Below the pieces are notes generated by a model. It was not told the DNA's origin. It made no database searches and saw nothing but the letters and a program-made list of their open reading frames with translations. Positions 10,967 through 19,812 of a DNA stretch of 64,000 nt are shown piece by piece. Position 1 is the stretch's first letter; every line of letters starts with the position of its first letter. Source of the stretch: Streptomyces sp. B21-105 (GTDB taxonomy: Bacteria; Actinomycetota; Actinomycetes; Streptomycetales; Streptomycetaceae); assembly GCF_036898465.1 (NCBI RefSeq), contig NZ_JARUMJ010000001.1:4960001-5024000 (forward strand), in the 5' to 3' direction. The position numbers and the translations under genes are program-made.

Positions 10967-12415
10967 ATGTCGCGCAACAGGCCCACCAGGGGCAACTCCA
11001 GCACCACCGCCGCCGGTGAGCCGGCGGCGATCTACTGCCGCATATCCCAGGCGGACGATGACGACCAAACGGGCGTCGACCGTCAGGAGCGCATCTGCCG
11101 CGAGATCGCCGAGCGCCGGGGCCTGGTCATCAACCCCGCCCATGTCTTCGTCGACAACAGTCGCTCGGCGTGGAGCCGCAAGCGGAAGCGGCCCGGCTGG
11201 GACCGTCTGCTGGAGGAGGCCCGGAACCGAGGCTTCCGCCACATCATCGCCTACCACCCCGACCGGCTCATGCGGCAACCCCGGGACCTGGAGGAGCTGC
11301 TCCAGGTCTCCGACGACCAGGCAATCACCCTCCACGGCGAGGCGAATCGGCGGGACCTCGCCGACCCCGACGACCGCTTCATCCTTCGTATCGAGGTCGC
11401 GCACGCCTGCCGCTCCTCGGACGACACCTCGCGGCGGCTGAAGTCCGCGATGCAGGACCGGGCGCGGGAGGGCAAGCCGCAGGGCGGCGTGAGGCGGTTC
11501 GGTTACGCCAAGGACGGCATGACGATCGTCGAGGAGGAGGCCGAGATCGTCCGGGAGGTGTTCGACCGCTACCTGAAGGGGGAGGGCCCGGCACCGATCG
11601 CGAAGGACCTGCACAGCCGGGGCATCTACACGGCCGGCGGCAATGCATGGACGGGCGGCACCGTCCGCGCGCTGCTCGACTCCCGGCACGTCGCCGGAAT
11701 CCGCATGCATCAGGGGGAGGAGGTGGGCCCCGGCACCTGGCCCGCGATCATCGACGCGGGCGTGTGGGCGGAGGTACGGACGCGGCGCGAGTACCGGTCG
11801 GCGGTGTACCGGGAGGCGCTCAGCAAGCCCGCACAGCGCTATTACCTGCTGCGCGGCCTGGTGATGTGCGGGCGATGCGGGACGCTGATGTCCGGGACGG
11901 CCAAGGGCACCGGGCCGGTCTATCAGTGCAACCGCCGGGGCCGGAACGACGAGAAGAAGTGCACCCGGTCGATCATGGCCCAGACGCTGGAGGACTTCGT
12001 CGCCGACGCCGCGGTCAAGCTTCTCGGCGAACTGCGGGTGGACGGCCGACTCGCCAGCAGCAACCTCTCCGAGAGCGTGACCGAGGAGCTGGAGGACGAC
12101 CAGCGGCTGCTCGGCGAGCTGAACCAGATGTGGACCGCGAAGGAGATCTCCACGGCGGAGTACCGCAAGATGCGCAAGGAGATCACCGACCGGATCGCCA
12201 AGGCGCAGCGCAAGGTCGTCGTCCGGCCGATGGTGCTCCTCGACGGTCTGACGGGCGCGGGCGCGCGGGCGGCTTGGAACGCTGAGGACATGACGGACGA
12301 GCGGCGCAACGCGGTGCTGCGGTTCCTGTTCTCCGGGATTGTCATCGACGAGCCGAAGAAGTTCGGCCGGTACATGGACTGGGACCGGATCGGCATCGAG
12401 CAGAACCCGCTGTAA
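10967..12415 (+). CDS. int: Large serine recombinase (integrase)
   Basis: A 482-aa site-specific recombinase. The catalytic resolvase domain begins AIYCRISQADDDD with nucleophile Ser27 and continues through VDRQERICREIAE and HIIAYHPDRLMRQPRDLE. The recombinase domain (about residues 165-275) has the typical FDRYLKGEGPAPIAKDLHSRGI...GTVRALL motif. A zinc ribbon (CGRCGTLM...YQCNRR...KCTRS) and a coiled-coil C-terminus follow. The length is in the usual 450-600 aa range. The ATG at 10967 is only about 30 bp from the left junction, as is usual for integrated elements. No recombination directionality factor could be identified. Confidence 0.96.
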   Translation: MSRNRPTRGNSSTTAAGEPAAIYCRISQADDDDQTGVDRQERICREIAERRGLVINPAHVFVDNSRSAWSRKRKRPGWDRLLEEARNRGFRHIIAYHPDRLMRQPRDLEELLQVSDDQAITLHGEANRRDLADPDDRFILRIEVAHACRSSDDTSRRLKSAMQDRAREGKPQGGVRRFGYAKDGMTIVEEEAEIVREVFDRYLKGEGPAPIAKDLHSRGIYTAGGNAWTGGTVRALLDSRHVAGIRMHQGEEVGPGTWPAIIDAGVWAEVRTRREYRSAVYREALSKPAQRYYLLRGLVMCGRCGTLMSGTAKGTGPVYQCNRRGRNDEKKCTRSIMAQTLEDFVADAAVKLLGELRVDGRLASSNLSESVTEELEDDQRLLGELNQMWTAKEISTAEYRKMRKEITDRIAKAQRKVVVRPMVLLDGLTGAGARAAWNAEDMTDERRNAVLRFLFSGIVIDEPKKFGRYMDWDRIGIEQNPL

Positions 12416-12479
12416 CGGGGCGAGGCCGGTGGAATTCGCCCTGCCGACCGAGGCGATGAAGGGCGCAACATAGCCGACG

Positions 12480-12504
12480 ATCGCCGGTTAGCCTAACCGG
12501 CGAT
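12480..12504. terminator. Perfect hairpin after the integrase gene
   Basis: ATCGCCGGTTA-GCC-TAACCGGCGAT: an 11-bp perfect stem with a 3-nt loop, 65 bp past the integrase stop. Probably the integrase transcription terminator; it could also be a protein-binding site. Confidence 0.6.
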
Positions 12505-12591
12505 TCTCCGGACCATGGACCTCCCCAGCCAACCCGCCGGCCCTCACCACACACCGGTGGGTCGCCGACCGAACGCCGCCCTGAGGACGCC

Positions 12592-12796
12592 CATGCCCCA
12601 ACGCCAGACCGAACCCGCCGTCATCCAGCCCGTCATCGCCCCCGAAGGAGCCCGCGCCGTCCGTCAGAAGGTGGACTCGGCGAGGGACGCCGCTCTCCAG
12701 CGCGTATGCGCGGGGTTCACGACGACGATCAGCCCACAGAGCGCCGCGCGGCTCGCGGACCTGCTCTCCACCTCGACCTACGTCCAGGCAGCCTGA
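12592..12796 (+). CDS. Small hypothetical protein
   Basis: 67 codons (MPQRQTEPAV...TSTYVQAA). The helical centre VRQKVDSARDAALQRVCAGF resembles no family I know. The frame is open upstream to 12515, but the ATG at 12592 follows a GAGGACGCC stretch that could serve as a ribosome site. It sits between integrase and replication block, where element accessory proteins often lie. A role as excision factor is possible but unsupported. Confidence 0.35.
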
Positions 12797-13208
12797 GCGG
12801 AGCCGGAGGAACGGTCCCGCCTCGTCGCGGATCCGAGGGCGGCCGGCACTAGCTCGCAGGGCGGCCCTGCAGCCGCTGGCAACCGGCATCAGCGCACCGG
12901 CTGGCAGCTTCGGATACGCAGCCAAGGACGCGTTCGCCGTGAGCTGTGTGGTTCCTCGGCCGAACGCTGGATCTTCGCGCGCGGGTGTGGCTGTCTTGGT
13001 GTTCCGCCTGGAGCGCTGGCCCGCGCGGACAGGAACTCCAGCACGCCCTGGGCCAAGGAATCACCTGTGGCCGGGTCTCATCCCTCCCCGCGCCCTCGCG
13101 GCCCTCACCGACACGTCGGCACCGGGGACGGTGCCCCACCCCCACCCTGTGCACCGCCCGAAGAGGGCCCGTCGCACCCGCCTGCCCTGATGAAGGAGCC
13201 GCCACCCG
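12797..13208. other. Stretch without a convincing gene
   Basis: About 410 bp. All reading frames here have poor codon bias and no recognisable motifs. It contains a short inverted repeat (GGCACCGGGGACGGTGCC near 13120) and ends with AAGGAGCC, the ribosome site of the Rep-like gene. It may hold the promoter for the replication/mobilization operon. Confidence 0.5.
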
Positions 13209-14051
13209 ATGAGCTACGACGCCCGCGAATGGGTGTGGGACCACAGCAACAGCAAGGGCACCGCCCGCATGGTCCTCGCCCTGATCGCCGACCGGTGCCG
13301 CGATCGCCGCTGCATCGCGTACGCGTCCGTGCCCACCCTCATGAAGCGCGCGAACGCCTCCCGTACGGCCGTGCGCGACGCCCTCACGAAGCTGATCGCC
13401 AGCGGGGAGCTGACGCAGCTCGCGGGCCGCAAGGGGCCGCGCGGAGAGACGTATTACCACCTCCCGATCGCCGCCTCCTTCCTCGCCGGCCAAGCAGACG
13501 AGGGGGACCGGAATTCGGCCCCTCCGGGGGGTCGGATTCCGACCCTCGGAGGGGCGGAATCCGACCCTGCCGACGTCTTCGAAGGGGAGCGGGATAACGG
13601 CCCCGGGGACCGGATTCCGACCCCTGGGGGGACCGGATTCCAGCCCTCCGGGGGCACGGATTCCGACCCCCAGAACGGTAGTGAACCGAAGGTGAACGGT
13701 AAGAGCAGCAGCTCTGCCGCCCTCATCACCGCCGCCCAGTGGGAGATCGACGACGCCACCTGGGCCTGGCTGCGGCACGACGGGCACCTCGCCCGACTTG
13801 GCGAACACGGCCTGCGGGCGGCCGACGAGAAGTGGCGCACCTACCGGGCGACGTGGGCGCCTCGCCCAGCCGCCGCGTGGGGCGCCGACTGGCGCACATG
13901 GATCGCCCGGGAACGCACTCCCACCCCGGAACGGCCGAACCTGCGCGCCCTGCCCGGCGGTGCCGCCCCACTCGCAGGCGGCATGACCCGCGCCGAAGCA
14001 CACACCGCCGCCCTCCTCGCCGCCCTCGACGAACCGACAGGAATGGAGTAA
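13209..14051 (+). CDS. Winged-helix replication-initiator-like protein
   Basis: A 280-aa protein whose first 90 residues form a winged-helix domain (AREWVWDHSNSKGTARMVLALIAD; PTLMKRANASRTAVRDALTKL; GELTQLAG) as found in Rep-like proteins of actinomycete plasmids and integrative elements. A low-complexity Gly/Pro/Asp linker (about residues 98-160) is encoded by the iteron-like repeats listed separately. The second half (WEIDDATWAWLRHDGHLARLGEHGLRAADEKWRTYRATWAPR...WRTWIARE) is helical and Trp-rich. There is no obvious helicase or polymerase motif. It is the first of a run of plus-strand genes reaching the relaxase. A role as initiator or regulator is inferred. Confidence 0.6.
   Translation: MSYDAREWVWDHSNSKGTARMVLALIADRCRDRRCIAYASVPTLMKRANASRTAVRDALTKLIASGELTQLAGRKGPRGETYYHLPIAASFLAGQADEGDRNSAPPGGRIPTLGGAESDPADVFEGERDNGPGDRIPTPGGTGFQPSGGTDSDPQNGSEPKVNGKSSSSAALITAAQWEIDDATWAWLRHDGHLARLGEHGLRAADEKWRTYRATWAPRPAAAWGADWRTWIARERTPTPERPNLRALPGGAAPLAGGMTRAEAHTAALLAALDEPTGME
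13509..13670 (+). repeat. Iteron-like repeats inside the Rep-like gene
   Basis: Degenerate copies of CGGATTCCGACCCC start at 13509, 13533, 13555, 13611, 13634 and 13657. The spacings are 24, 22, 56, 23 and 23 bp, close to two helical turns, as in plasmid iterons. They fall in the linker-coding part of the gene. Replication origins inside initiator genes are known for some plasmids; that this is one is inference. Confidence 0.5.
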
Positions 14052-14060
14052 CCCACCCCC

Positions 14061-14750
14061 TTGGAACGCCGCGAAGTCGCCGCCGTCCTCGCCTACATCG
14101 GCCGCCTGGACCCCCGCACGATCCGTACCGACCCAGGCGAGGCCCGCGACCAGCTCGCCCAGTGGCACGAACTGCTCCACGACGTCCCCTTCGCCACGGA
14201 CTACGGCTGGGATGTCCGCGAGGTGATTCGGGCGCACGTCCTCGACTCGCCCTACCCGATCCTGCCCGTGGACGTCGCCCGCGCGTGGCGCACGTACCGC
14301 CGCGACCGTATCGACCGGCACACCGACCCCGCGCCGGCCGCCGACCCCGACGACCCGACCGCATGGCGGGCCGAACTGCTCGGCACCCGGCAGGCCGTGG
14401 CCACCGGAACGGCTGCGCCCTCGACGCACCGGCAGCTCACCAACGGTGGCCCGCACCCCGACGTGGAGGCCCGCGTGCGCGCCATCGGATCGTGCGTCCC
14501 ACCGACAATCCGCGCCGCGCTCGCCCCCTACCGTCCGGCCCGTGCCGCACGCGAGGCCGCCGTCGCCGCAGGGCTCCCGGACGCCCTTGGCGTCCGGTGC
14601 CCGTGGTGCCATGCCCGCGAGGGCGAACCCTGCCGCAGTCGACGCGTGGGCCTTGACGGCCGAGCCCGAGGCAATGCGCCCCGCACCACGCCCCACCCGA
14701 CGCGCCTCGACCTCGCCGCCGCGGAAATCACCCGACAGGGAGCTGCGTGA
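14061..14750 (+). CDS. Element protein with C-terminal zinc-finger motif
   Basis: A 229-aa protein starting TTG at 14061, 9 bp after the Rep-like stop. The N-terminal region (RREVAAVLAYIGRLDPRTIR...VPFATDYGWDVREVIRAHVLDS) resembles the cell-surface/helix proteins found next to Rep in Streptomyces integrative elements. The C-terminus holds CPWCHAREGEPCRS, a compact zinc-knuckle seen in many actinobacterial element proteins and followed by a conserved His-rich tail (TTPHPTRLDLA). Its function is unknown. It overlaps the next gene by 4 bp (GTGA). Confidence 0.6.
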   Translation: MERREVAAVLAYIGRLDPRTIRTDPGEARDQLAQWHELLHDVPFATDYGWDVREVIRAHVLDSPYPILPVDVARAWRTYRRDRIDRHTDPAPAADPDDPTAWRAELLGTRQAVATGTAAPSTHRQLTNGGPHPDVEARVRAIGSCVPPTIRAALAPYRPARAAREAAVAAGLPDALGVRCPWCHAREGEPCRSRRVGLDGRARGNAPRTTPHPTRLDLAAAEITRQGAA

Positions 14751-16003
14751 CTTACCCCTTCGAACCCTCGTCCCTGCTCGCTATCGGCGCGCCGTTCCTC
14801 GTCGTCGCCTTGCTCGCTGGATGGCTGCTGCGCCGACGCGCCCAGAAGCCCGGGGTCGGGCAGCGGCGTGGTAGCGCCGCCATCCCGGTCGCCGCTGTCG
14901 CCGCGATCGGCTGCACCGCCTACAGCGCGGACACCAGTTGGCGCTTCGCCGCCGACTACCTCGACATGGGCAGCACCGTCGAGCGCGGCTTCATGTTCGC
15001 CACCGCTGAACTGGCCTTGTTCGCAATGGCCTTGATGGCGCGCCAGAACCTGAAGGGTCCCAGGCAGGCGCCGGGGCCGCCGGGCGTCCTGGTATGGGTG
15101 ATCACCGGAGGCCAGATCATCCCCGCCTACGCCGAGTCCGGTCCCGTCGGCGGCACGGTCCGCGCCCTGATCGGCCCGGTCATGGCCGCAGTCCTCTGGC
15201 ACCTGGCCATGGGAATCGAGCTACGCCACCACACCCCCGAGGCCGCCTCACGCAGCCTGCTCGCGATCCTCGGCCGGCAGGCACGCGAGCGCCTCCTGGC
15301 ACGCCTGGGCATCCACGACCAGGACGCCGATGCCGCACGACTCATCCGCGAGCGCGCCATCAGCCGGGCCGTCACGTTGATCCTCCGCATCGAAGCGATG
15401 CCCGAGACGAAGCGCAACAAGGGGCGTGGTCGGCGTGCGACTCGGCGCCTGCACGAAGCGCTGGAGAGGGCCGACGTCGACGGTGATCTTCGCCAGGACG
15501 AGCTGCTGCTGCGGAAGCTCGGGACCCGACAGCAGGCCACACGGTTGGCCTCGCTCCCGCTGCCCGAACGGTGGGAGACGCCCGGAGACCGAGTCAGCCA
15601 GCCCCGCACTGCCGCGACGAAGCGGGCAAGGCCCGAGCGCCCGGAGGCCGTACCGAATCCGGGCGACGAAGGCGTACACCGCTCGGACCGCCCGGAATCC
15701 ATCGTCCGCCCTCAATCCGCTACTGATGCGGGCGCGGAGGTGAGTACGGGCAGAGACGCGGGTGCCGAGCCCGGCGAAAAGCCGGAGCCGAAACGCCCGG
15801 GTCGCAAGCCCGACCTGCCGCGGGATGCCCTCATCGCGTACGCGGAGCGCATCTACGACGGGACGGGTCGCCTCTCGCGTGACTCCCTCAAGGCAGCCGT
15901 CCGTGCCGACGGCCACCAGGTCGGCACCGACCTTGCCCAGAGCGTCGTCAACGCGGTCAAGGCCGAGCACCAGGCGCCCGCCCGTACAGGCCACCCCCAC
16001 TGA
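14747..16003 (+). CDS. SpdB/DUF2637-like membrane protein
   Basis: A 418-aa protein (GTG start overlapping the previous stop). The first half has four hydrophobic segments: residues about 7-26, 40-60, 75-95 and 140-165. The pattern DTSWRFAADYLDMGSTVERGFMFATAELALFAMALMAR is typical of DUF2637/SpdB-type transfer-spread proteins. The C-terminal half is charged and disordered and ends with a small helical domain (PRDALIAYAERIYDGTGRLSRDSLKAAVRADGHQ) like those on Streptomyces transfer regulators. Spd proteins act in intramycelial plasmid spreading; that role is by family only. Confidence 0.65.
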   Translation: MTYPFEPSSLLAIGAPFLVVALLAGWLLRRRAQKPGVGQRRGSAAIPVAAVAAIGCTAYSADTSWRFAADYLDMGSTVERGFMFATAELALFAMALMARQNLKGPRQAPGPPGVLVWVITGGQIIPAYAESGPVGGTVRALIGPVMAAVLWHLAMGIELRHHTPEAASRSLLAILGRQARERLLARLGIHDQDADAARLIRERAISRAVTLILRIEAMPETKRNKGRGRRATRRLHEALERADVDGDLRQDELLLRKLGTRQQATRLASLPLPERWETPGDRVSQPRTAATKRARPERPEAVPNPGDEGVHRSDRPESIVRPQSATDAGAEVSTGRDAGAEPGEKPEPKRPGRKPDLPRDALIAYAERIYDGTGRLSRDSLKAAVRADGHQVGTDLAQSVVNAVKAEHQAPARTGHPH

Positions 16004-16052
16004 ACGCTCTCCCCGCACCTCTAACCACCCATCGCTGAAAGGCACTTCTGCC

Positions 16053-16484
16053 ATGCCCCGTTCGACCGTGCCCGCCTGGACCTGCGACGACGGCTGCCCG
16101 ATCTGCACCGCTCCGGAACGCGACGAGATGAGCATGCTGCGTTGCGCCATCCTCACCCTGCTCGACCAGGGCCGTTGGATGGCCGGCGACGACATCCCCC
16201 TGCCCGACATCCTGTCCGCCGGCGGCGACTACCTGAGCCGGCTCAGGGGCTCGACCGGTGAAGGGACCCCGGTGCCCGCGACCGAGCACTGGGCCTGGCT
16301 CGCGGCCGAACTGCGCCTGGTTGTCGCCCGCGCCGCCGGACTGGATGCCGTCAGCACCCTCGACCCGCGCATCGACGACGCCCTGGCCACCGCCGCTCGC
16401 CTCCCGGAGCGGCGTCTGGTGGATCTGCTCGACCTCGCAGCCGAGCAGTTCGCCGAGCTCAACACGCAACCGCGTGCCGCCTGA
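16053..16484 (+). CDS. Hypothetical element protein
   Basis: A 143-aa protein, ATG at 16053. The N-terminal CDDGCPICTAPERDE could bind a metal. The rest is helical and acidic (ERRLVDLLDLAAEQFAELN). No family recognised. It lies between the SpdB-like and mobC genes in the same direction, so it is probably part of the transfer operon. Confidence 0.55.
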   Translation: MPRSTVPAWTCDDGCPICTAPERDEMSMLRCAILTLLDQGRWMAGDDIPLPDILSAGGDYLSRLRGSTGEGTPVPATEHWAWLAAELRLVVARAAGLDAVSTLDPRIDDALATAARLPERRLVDLLDLAAEQFAELNTQPRAA

Positions 16485-16524
16485 ACCCACCACCCCCGCA
16501 ACCCCGACACAAGGACATCTCTTC

Positions 16525-17172
16525 GTGCGCGACCTGTACGCCGAACTCCCCATCCCCCAAGAGCAGATGGTCACCACTCCCGTCACACGCGCAGCAAGCA
16601 ATGGCGATGGACCGTCCATAGGCCGGTCCATCGCGAACACCTCCGCCCCGGGGGTGGCGGAGGAGCAGCTCCGGCACGAGGGCGTGCCAGAGCAGGAGTG
16701 GGTGAGCGCCGGCGAACAGCCGACCGGTCTCGTCACGGGGGCCAAGCAGCGTACGCCGCACCGCCGCGCGAACCTCGACGCGCAGCGTTCCGAGCACGTC
16801 ACCGCCCGCTTCGCGCCCCATGAGAAGCACGACATCCAGTCGGCGGCGAAAGCCGAGCACGTGACCATGGCGCGATACATCGCCGACGCCACCATGGCCC
16901 GCGTCCGCGGTGAGATCACCGTCACCGCTCCTCGCACGGTCTACGACGATGCGGTCGACGAGCTAGCCACCCAGCGGGCGCAGATCGCCCGGATCGGCAA
17001 CAACGTCAACCAGATCGCCCGGCGCCTCAACTCGGGCGGCGATCCACACCCTGTGGACGCCGCGATCCTTCAGCGGGCGGAGCGCCTGCTCGCCACCGCC
17101 CACGACACGGTCCGGGCGATCGACGACGCGGCCTTCCGGGCAGCCGGGCAGAAGGCGGGCGGCCTGAGTTGA
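16525..17172 (+). CDS. mobC: MobC-like relaxosome accessory protein
   Basis: A 215-aa protein, GTG start at 16525. The C-terminal half matches MobC (RRANLDAQRSEHVTARFAPHEKHDIQSAAKAEHVTMARYIADAT; RAQIARIGNNVNQIARRLNSGG), the helical DNA-binding partner of MOBP relaxases that helps open oriT. The N-terminal 65 residues are a variable extension. A 9-bp inverted repeat (CGATGGACC / GGTCCATCG, 16605-16633) lies inside its coding sequence. The stop overlaps the relaxase TTG by 4 bp, so the two are co-translated. Confidence 0.8.
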   Translation: MRDLYAELPIPQEQMVTTPVTRAASNGDGPSIGRSIANTSAPGVAEEQLRHEGVPEQEWVSAGEQPTGLVTGAKQRTPHRRANLDAQRSEHVTARFAPHEKHDIQSAAKAEHVTMARYIADATMARVRGEITVTAPRTVYDDAVDELATQRAQIARIGNNVNQIARRLNSGGDPHPVDAAILQRAERLLATAHDTVRAIDDAAFRAAGQKAGGLS

Positions 17173-18890
17173 TCGCGAACATCGTCAAGCCGGGCAACAA
17201 CACCTACGGCGTCCTGGCGTACCTCTTCGACAAGGGTCGCGCCAACGAACACACCGACCAGCACATCGTCGCTTCCTGGGATGACTTCGTTCCTGACCCC
17301 GGCCCGTATGACAGCCCCGGGCACAAGCAGCGGCTCGGCCAGCTCACCAAGGCGCTGGATCTGCGGGTCGAGCAGGCCGGCGACAAGGCGCCCGAGGGGC
17401 ACGTGTGGCACTGCTCGGTGCGCGCCGCGCCCGAGGACCGCATCCTGACCGATGCCGAGTGGGCGACGATCGCCAGGCGCATGGTCGATGCGACCGGCAT
17501 CGCACCGGAGGACGATCCGGACGGTTGCCGGTGGGTTGCCGTGCGCCACGCGGACGACCACATCCACATCGTCGCCACCAAAGTCCGCGGCGATCTGCGC
17601 CCGCCGCGGAACTGGAACGACTTCCACCGCGCCATGGCCGAACTCGCCAGGGTCGAGAAGGACTTCGGCCTCATTCAGGTTCCGCGCGGCCCCGAAGCCG
17701 CCACCGGCACTCCGGCGGCGAAGCGCCCCACCCGCGCCGAGCAGGAGAAGGCCCAACGGCTGGGCCACCACAGGACGGCTCGTGAGCAGCTGCGGCACAC
17801 CGTGCGCACCGCGCTCTCCCACGCGAAGGACCTGGACGAGTTCTTCAACCTGCTCGCCGACGCCGGCCTTCAGGTCGAAACACGCACTCTGCCCTCCGGC
17901 GACCTCGGCGGCTACAAGGTCGCCCTGCCTGACGACGGCACACCCATCTGGTACTCCGGCTCCAGCCTCGCCACCGACCTGTCCCTCCCGCAGATCCAGC
18001 AGCGTCTGGCCGCCACCGAAGCGCACACCGCCACGGCAGCCTCACCAGCCGGCCACGACCGCCGCAGCCCTTGGCATCAGGCCACCGCCGCCGCAGAACG
18101 CATCCCACACCACCTCGATCACGCCGACGACAGCGCTGCCCAAGCCCACCTGACCATCTTCAGCGAAGTCCTCTACGCCCTGCCCGCCCACGCCCCCGTC
18201 CCCCTCAAGGCCGAACTCCACCGCGCCGCCGTCGCCTTCGAGCACGCCGCCCACACCCGTGCCCACGCCGACCACCAACACGCCCGCGCCCTGCGCGGCG
18301 CTCTGAAAGCCATGCGCTACCAGCCCGCGGACCACACCGGCCTGGCCATGCTCCTGGACGTCGCCATTCTCGTCGTCCTCGCAGCCCAGCGCCGCAGCGC
18401 GCTGCACCACCACGACCGGCAGGTGGCCGCCGCCCGCCAAACGCTCATCCATCTCCAGACCGCCTACGACCAGATCGCCCCCACCAGCCTCGCCGTACTC
18501 GCAGGGCGCCGCCCTTCCGACAGCACCGTCCACCGGTACGCCCGCACCCTGCACGAGGTCCTGCCCTCCCACTCCGGACAGATCCTCACCGAGGCTGCCT
18601 GGCCCGCACTCACAGCCGCCCTCGCCGCTGCCGAAGCCGCCGGCCACAACCCCGCAGCCGTCCTCCGACAGGCAGCCCAGCAACGCTCCTTGAGCGACGC
18701 CAAATCGGCATCCGAAGTTCTCGTCTGGCGCATCCAACGCCTCGGCGACCGGCACGCCCCCGGCCCAGGTGCACGAGCCGCACAAGCCCGTAGCCCCCAC
18801 ATCCCCCACGTCCTGTCCACAGCGCGGGCCACCGCCGCGACACCCCCCACATCCGCGCCACCGCCATCCCGCACTCACCGGCCGCGGTGA
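17169..18890 (+). CDS. mobA: Relaxase/mobilization nuclease (MOBP type)
   Basis: A 573-aa relaxase starting with TTG. The N-terminal endonuclease domain (Pfam Relaxase, about residues 1-175) has the nucleophile region (IVKPGNNTYGVLAYLFDKGRANEHTDQH) and the metal-binding motif HADDHIHIV with His127, His131 and His133. Family knowledge: the enzyme nicks oriT and stays covalently bound to the transferred strand. The C-terminal part is Ala/His-rich and helical, with no helicase motif. Together with mobC it makes the element mobilizable, but the coupling protein is missing. Confidence 0.9.
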   Translation: MIANIVKPGNNTYGVLAYLFDKGRANEHTDQHIVASWDDFVPDPGPYDSPGHKQRLGQLTKALDLRVEQAGDKAPEGHVWHCSVRAAPEDRILTDAEWATIARRMVDATGIAPEDDPDGCRWVAVRHADDHIHIVATKVRGDLRPPRNWNDFHRAMAELARVEKDFGLIQVPRGPEAATGTPAAKRPTRAEQEKAQRLGHHRTAREQLRHTVRTALSHAKDLDEFFNLLADAGLQVETRTLPSGDLGGYKVALPDDGTPIWYSGSSLATDLSLPQIQQRLAATEAHTATAASPAGHDRRSPWHQATAAAERIPHHLDHADDSAAQAHLTIFSEVLYALPAHAPVPLKAELHRAAVAFEHAAHTRAHADHQHARALRGALKAMRYQPADHTGLAMLLDVAILVVLAAQRRSALHHHDRQVAAARQTLIHLQTAYDQIAPTSLAVLAGRRPSDSTVHRYARTLHEVLPSHSGQILTEAAWPALTAALAAAEAAGHNPAAVLRQAAQQRSLSDAKSASEVLVWRIQRLGDRHAPGPGARAAQARSPHIPHVLSTARATAATPPTSAPPPSRTHRPR

Positions 18891-18957
18891 GCACCAGCCC
18901 CCTCACGCAGCGGCCGAGCACGCCTCGCACCCACTACCGAGAGCACCGAAAGTCCCG

Positions 18958-19188
18958 ATGACAACCGATCAACGACAGCCCGGCCCCAGATCTGACGACG
19001 CTGCGGGACATCTGCGGCGCGCCACCGGCACCCCATCCGACAAGGAGCACATCATCCAGACCCACCCCACCGCCGACATGTTTCCGATGCTCAGCGCCGA
19101 CGAGCTGCACGACCTGGCCGAGTCCATCAAGACCGAGGGCCAGCACCAGGCCATCGTCCTGACCGTGCCTGCGAAACGGACGGTCTGA
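18958..19188 (+). pseudogene. Truncated ParB-like N-terminal domain
   Basis: 76 codons. The middle reads HPTADMFPMLSADELHDLAE followed by SIKTEGQHQAIVL, the start of the ParB/sulfiredoxin-like fold. The normal continuation (a DGRNRL-type motif) is absent: after IVLTVPAKRTV the frame stops. It looks like the 5' remnant of a plasmid partition or element regulatory gene, probably cut by a rearrangement at about 19180. Confidence 0.6.
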
Positions 19189-19243
19189 CCAGGCCGGCCC
19201 TCTGGGAGCCGGCAGTACGAAGGGGAGCGGGGGTTTCGGGGGT

Positions 19244-19711
19244 TCAGTGGCCGAGGTGGCGCAGGCCCTCTTCGAGGGTGGGGTGGAACCGGTCGACGGG
19301 ACCGGAGTTGCGGTTGTACCAGGCCGCATCCAGGCCGGGCTCCTTCGTCTCGTGGCCCGCCCGACAACGCAGCCACACCGAGTCGTCGCGCATGCAGAAG
19401 ACGATCCAGTCCCGATACATGCCGCACCCGGGGCACGTACGGACCTCACCGTCGACGACGAGCGGCTGCAGCCAGCGCATTATCACCCCGGCCACCTCAT
19501 GGCGCGACGGCGCCCGCAACTCCGGCGGCAGGAAATGAGGCACCACCGTTTCCTCTGCGGCAGGGGCCTGTGTGGTCGCCTCGGGGCAGTCGGGCCACAG
19601 TCGTGCGGACTGCAGCCGCAGGAGCAACTCGTGGCCCGCACGCTGGGCTTCACGGAACGCGCGGTCCTCGCGAGTGCGTCGAAAGAACAAGACTCTCTCC
19701 TTCTCTGTCAT
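19244..19711 (-). CDS. Hypothetical protein with two Cys pairs
   Basis: A 155-aa protein starting MTEKERVLFFRRTREDRAFREAQ. The C-terminal half has CPGCGMYRDWIVFCM...WLRCRAGHETKEPGLDAAWYNRNSGPVD, a likely zinc-ribbon-like unit. It belongs to a type of small protein often found near DUF317 genes in Streptomyces elements; the function is unknown. It is encoded opposite to the mobilization genes and codirectional with the DUF317 gene 100 bp upstream. Confidence 0.6.
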   Translation of the reverse strand: MTEKERVLFFRRTREDRAFREAQRAGHELLLRLQSARLWPDCPEATTQAPAAEETVVPHFLPPELRAPSRHEVAGVIMRWLQPLVVDGEVRTCPGCGMYRDWIVFCMRDDSVWLRCRAGHETKEPGLDAAWYNRNSGPVDRFHPTLEEGLRHLGH

Positions 19712-19812
19712 AGGGCAGGCGCGGGGGACGCTCCTCATACGTCTGGCCGGCTGCAACTCGGGGAGATTCGGTGACGGGCCGCACACCAGCAGCTCCTCTG
19801 CGGCAGGTGTTG

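Noticed and set aside
19247..19774. Plus-strand gene opposite the Cys-pair protein
   Set aside because: The minus-strand frame has zinc-ribbon motifs and better third-position bias; this one is its complement.
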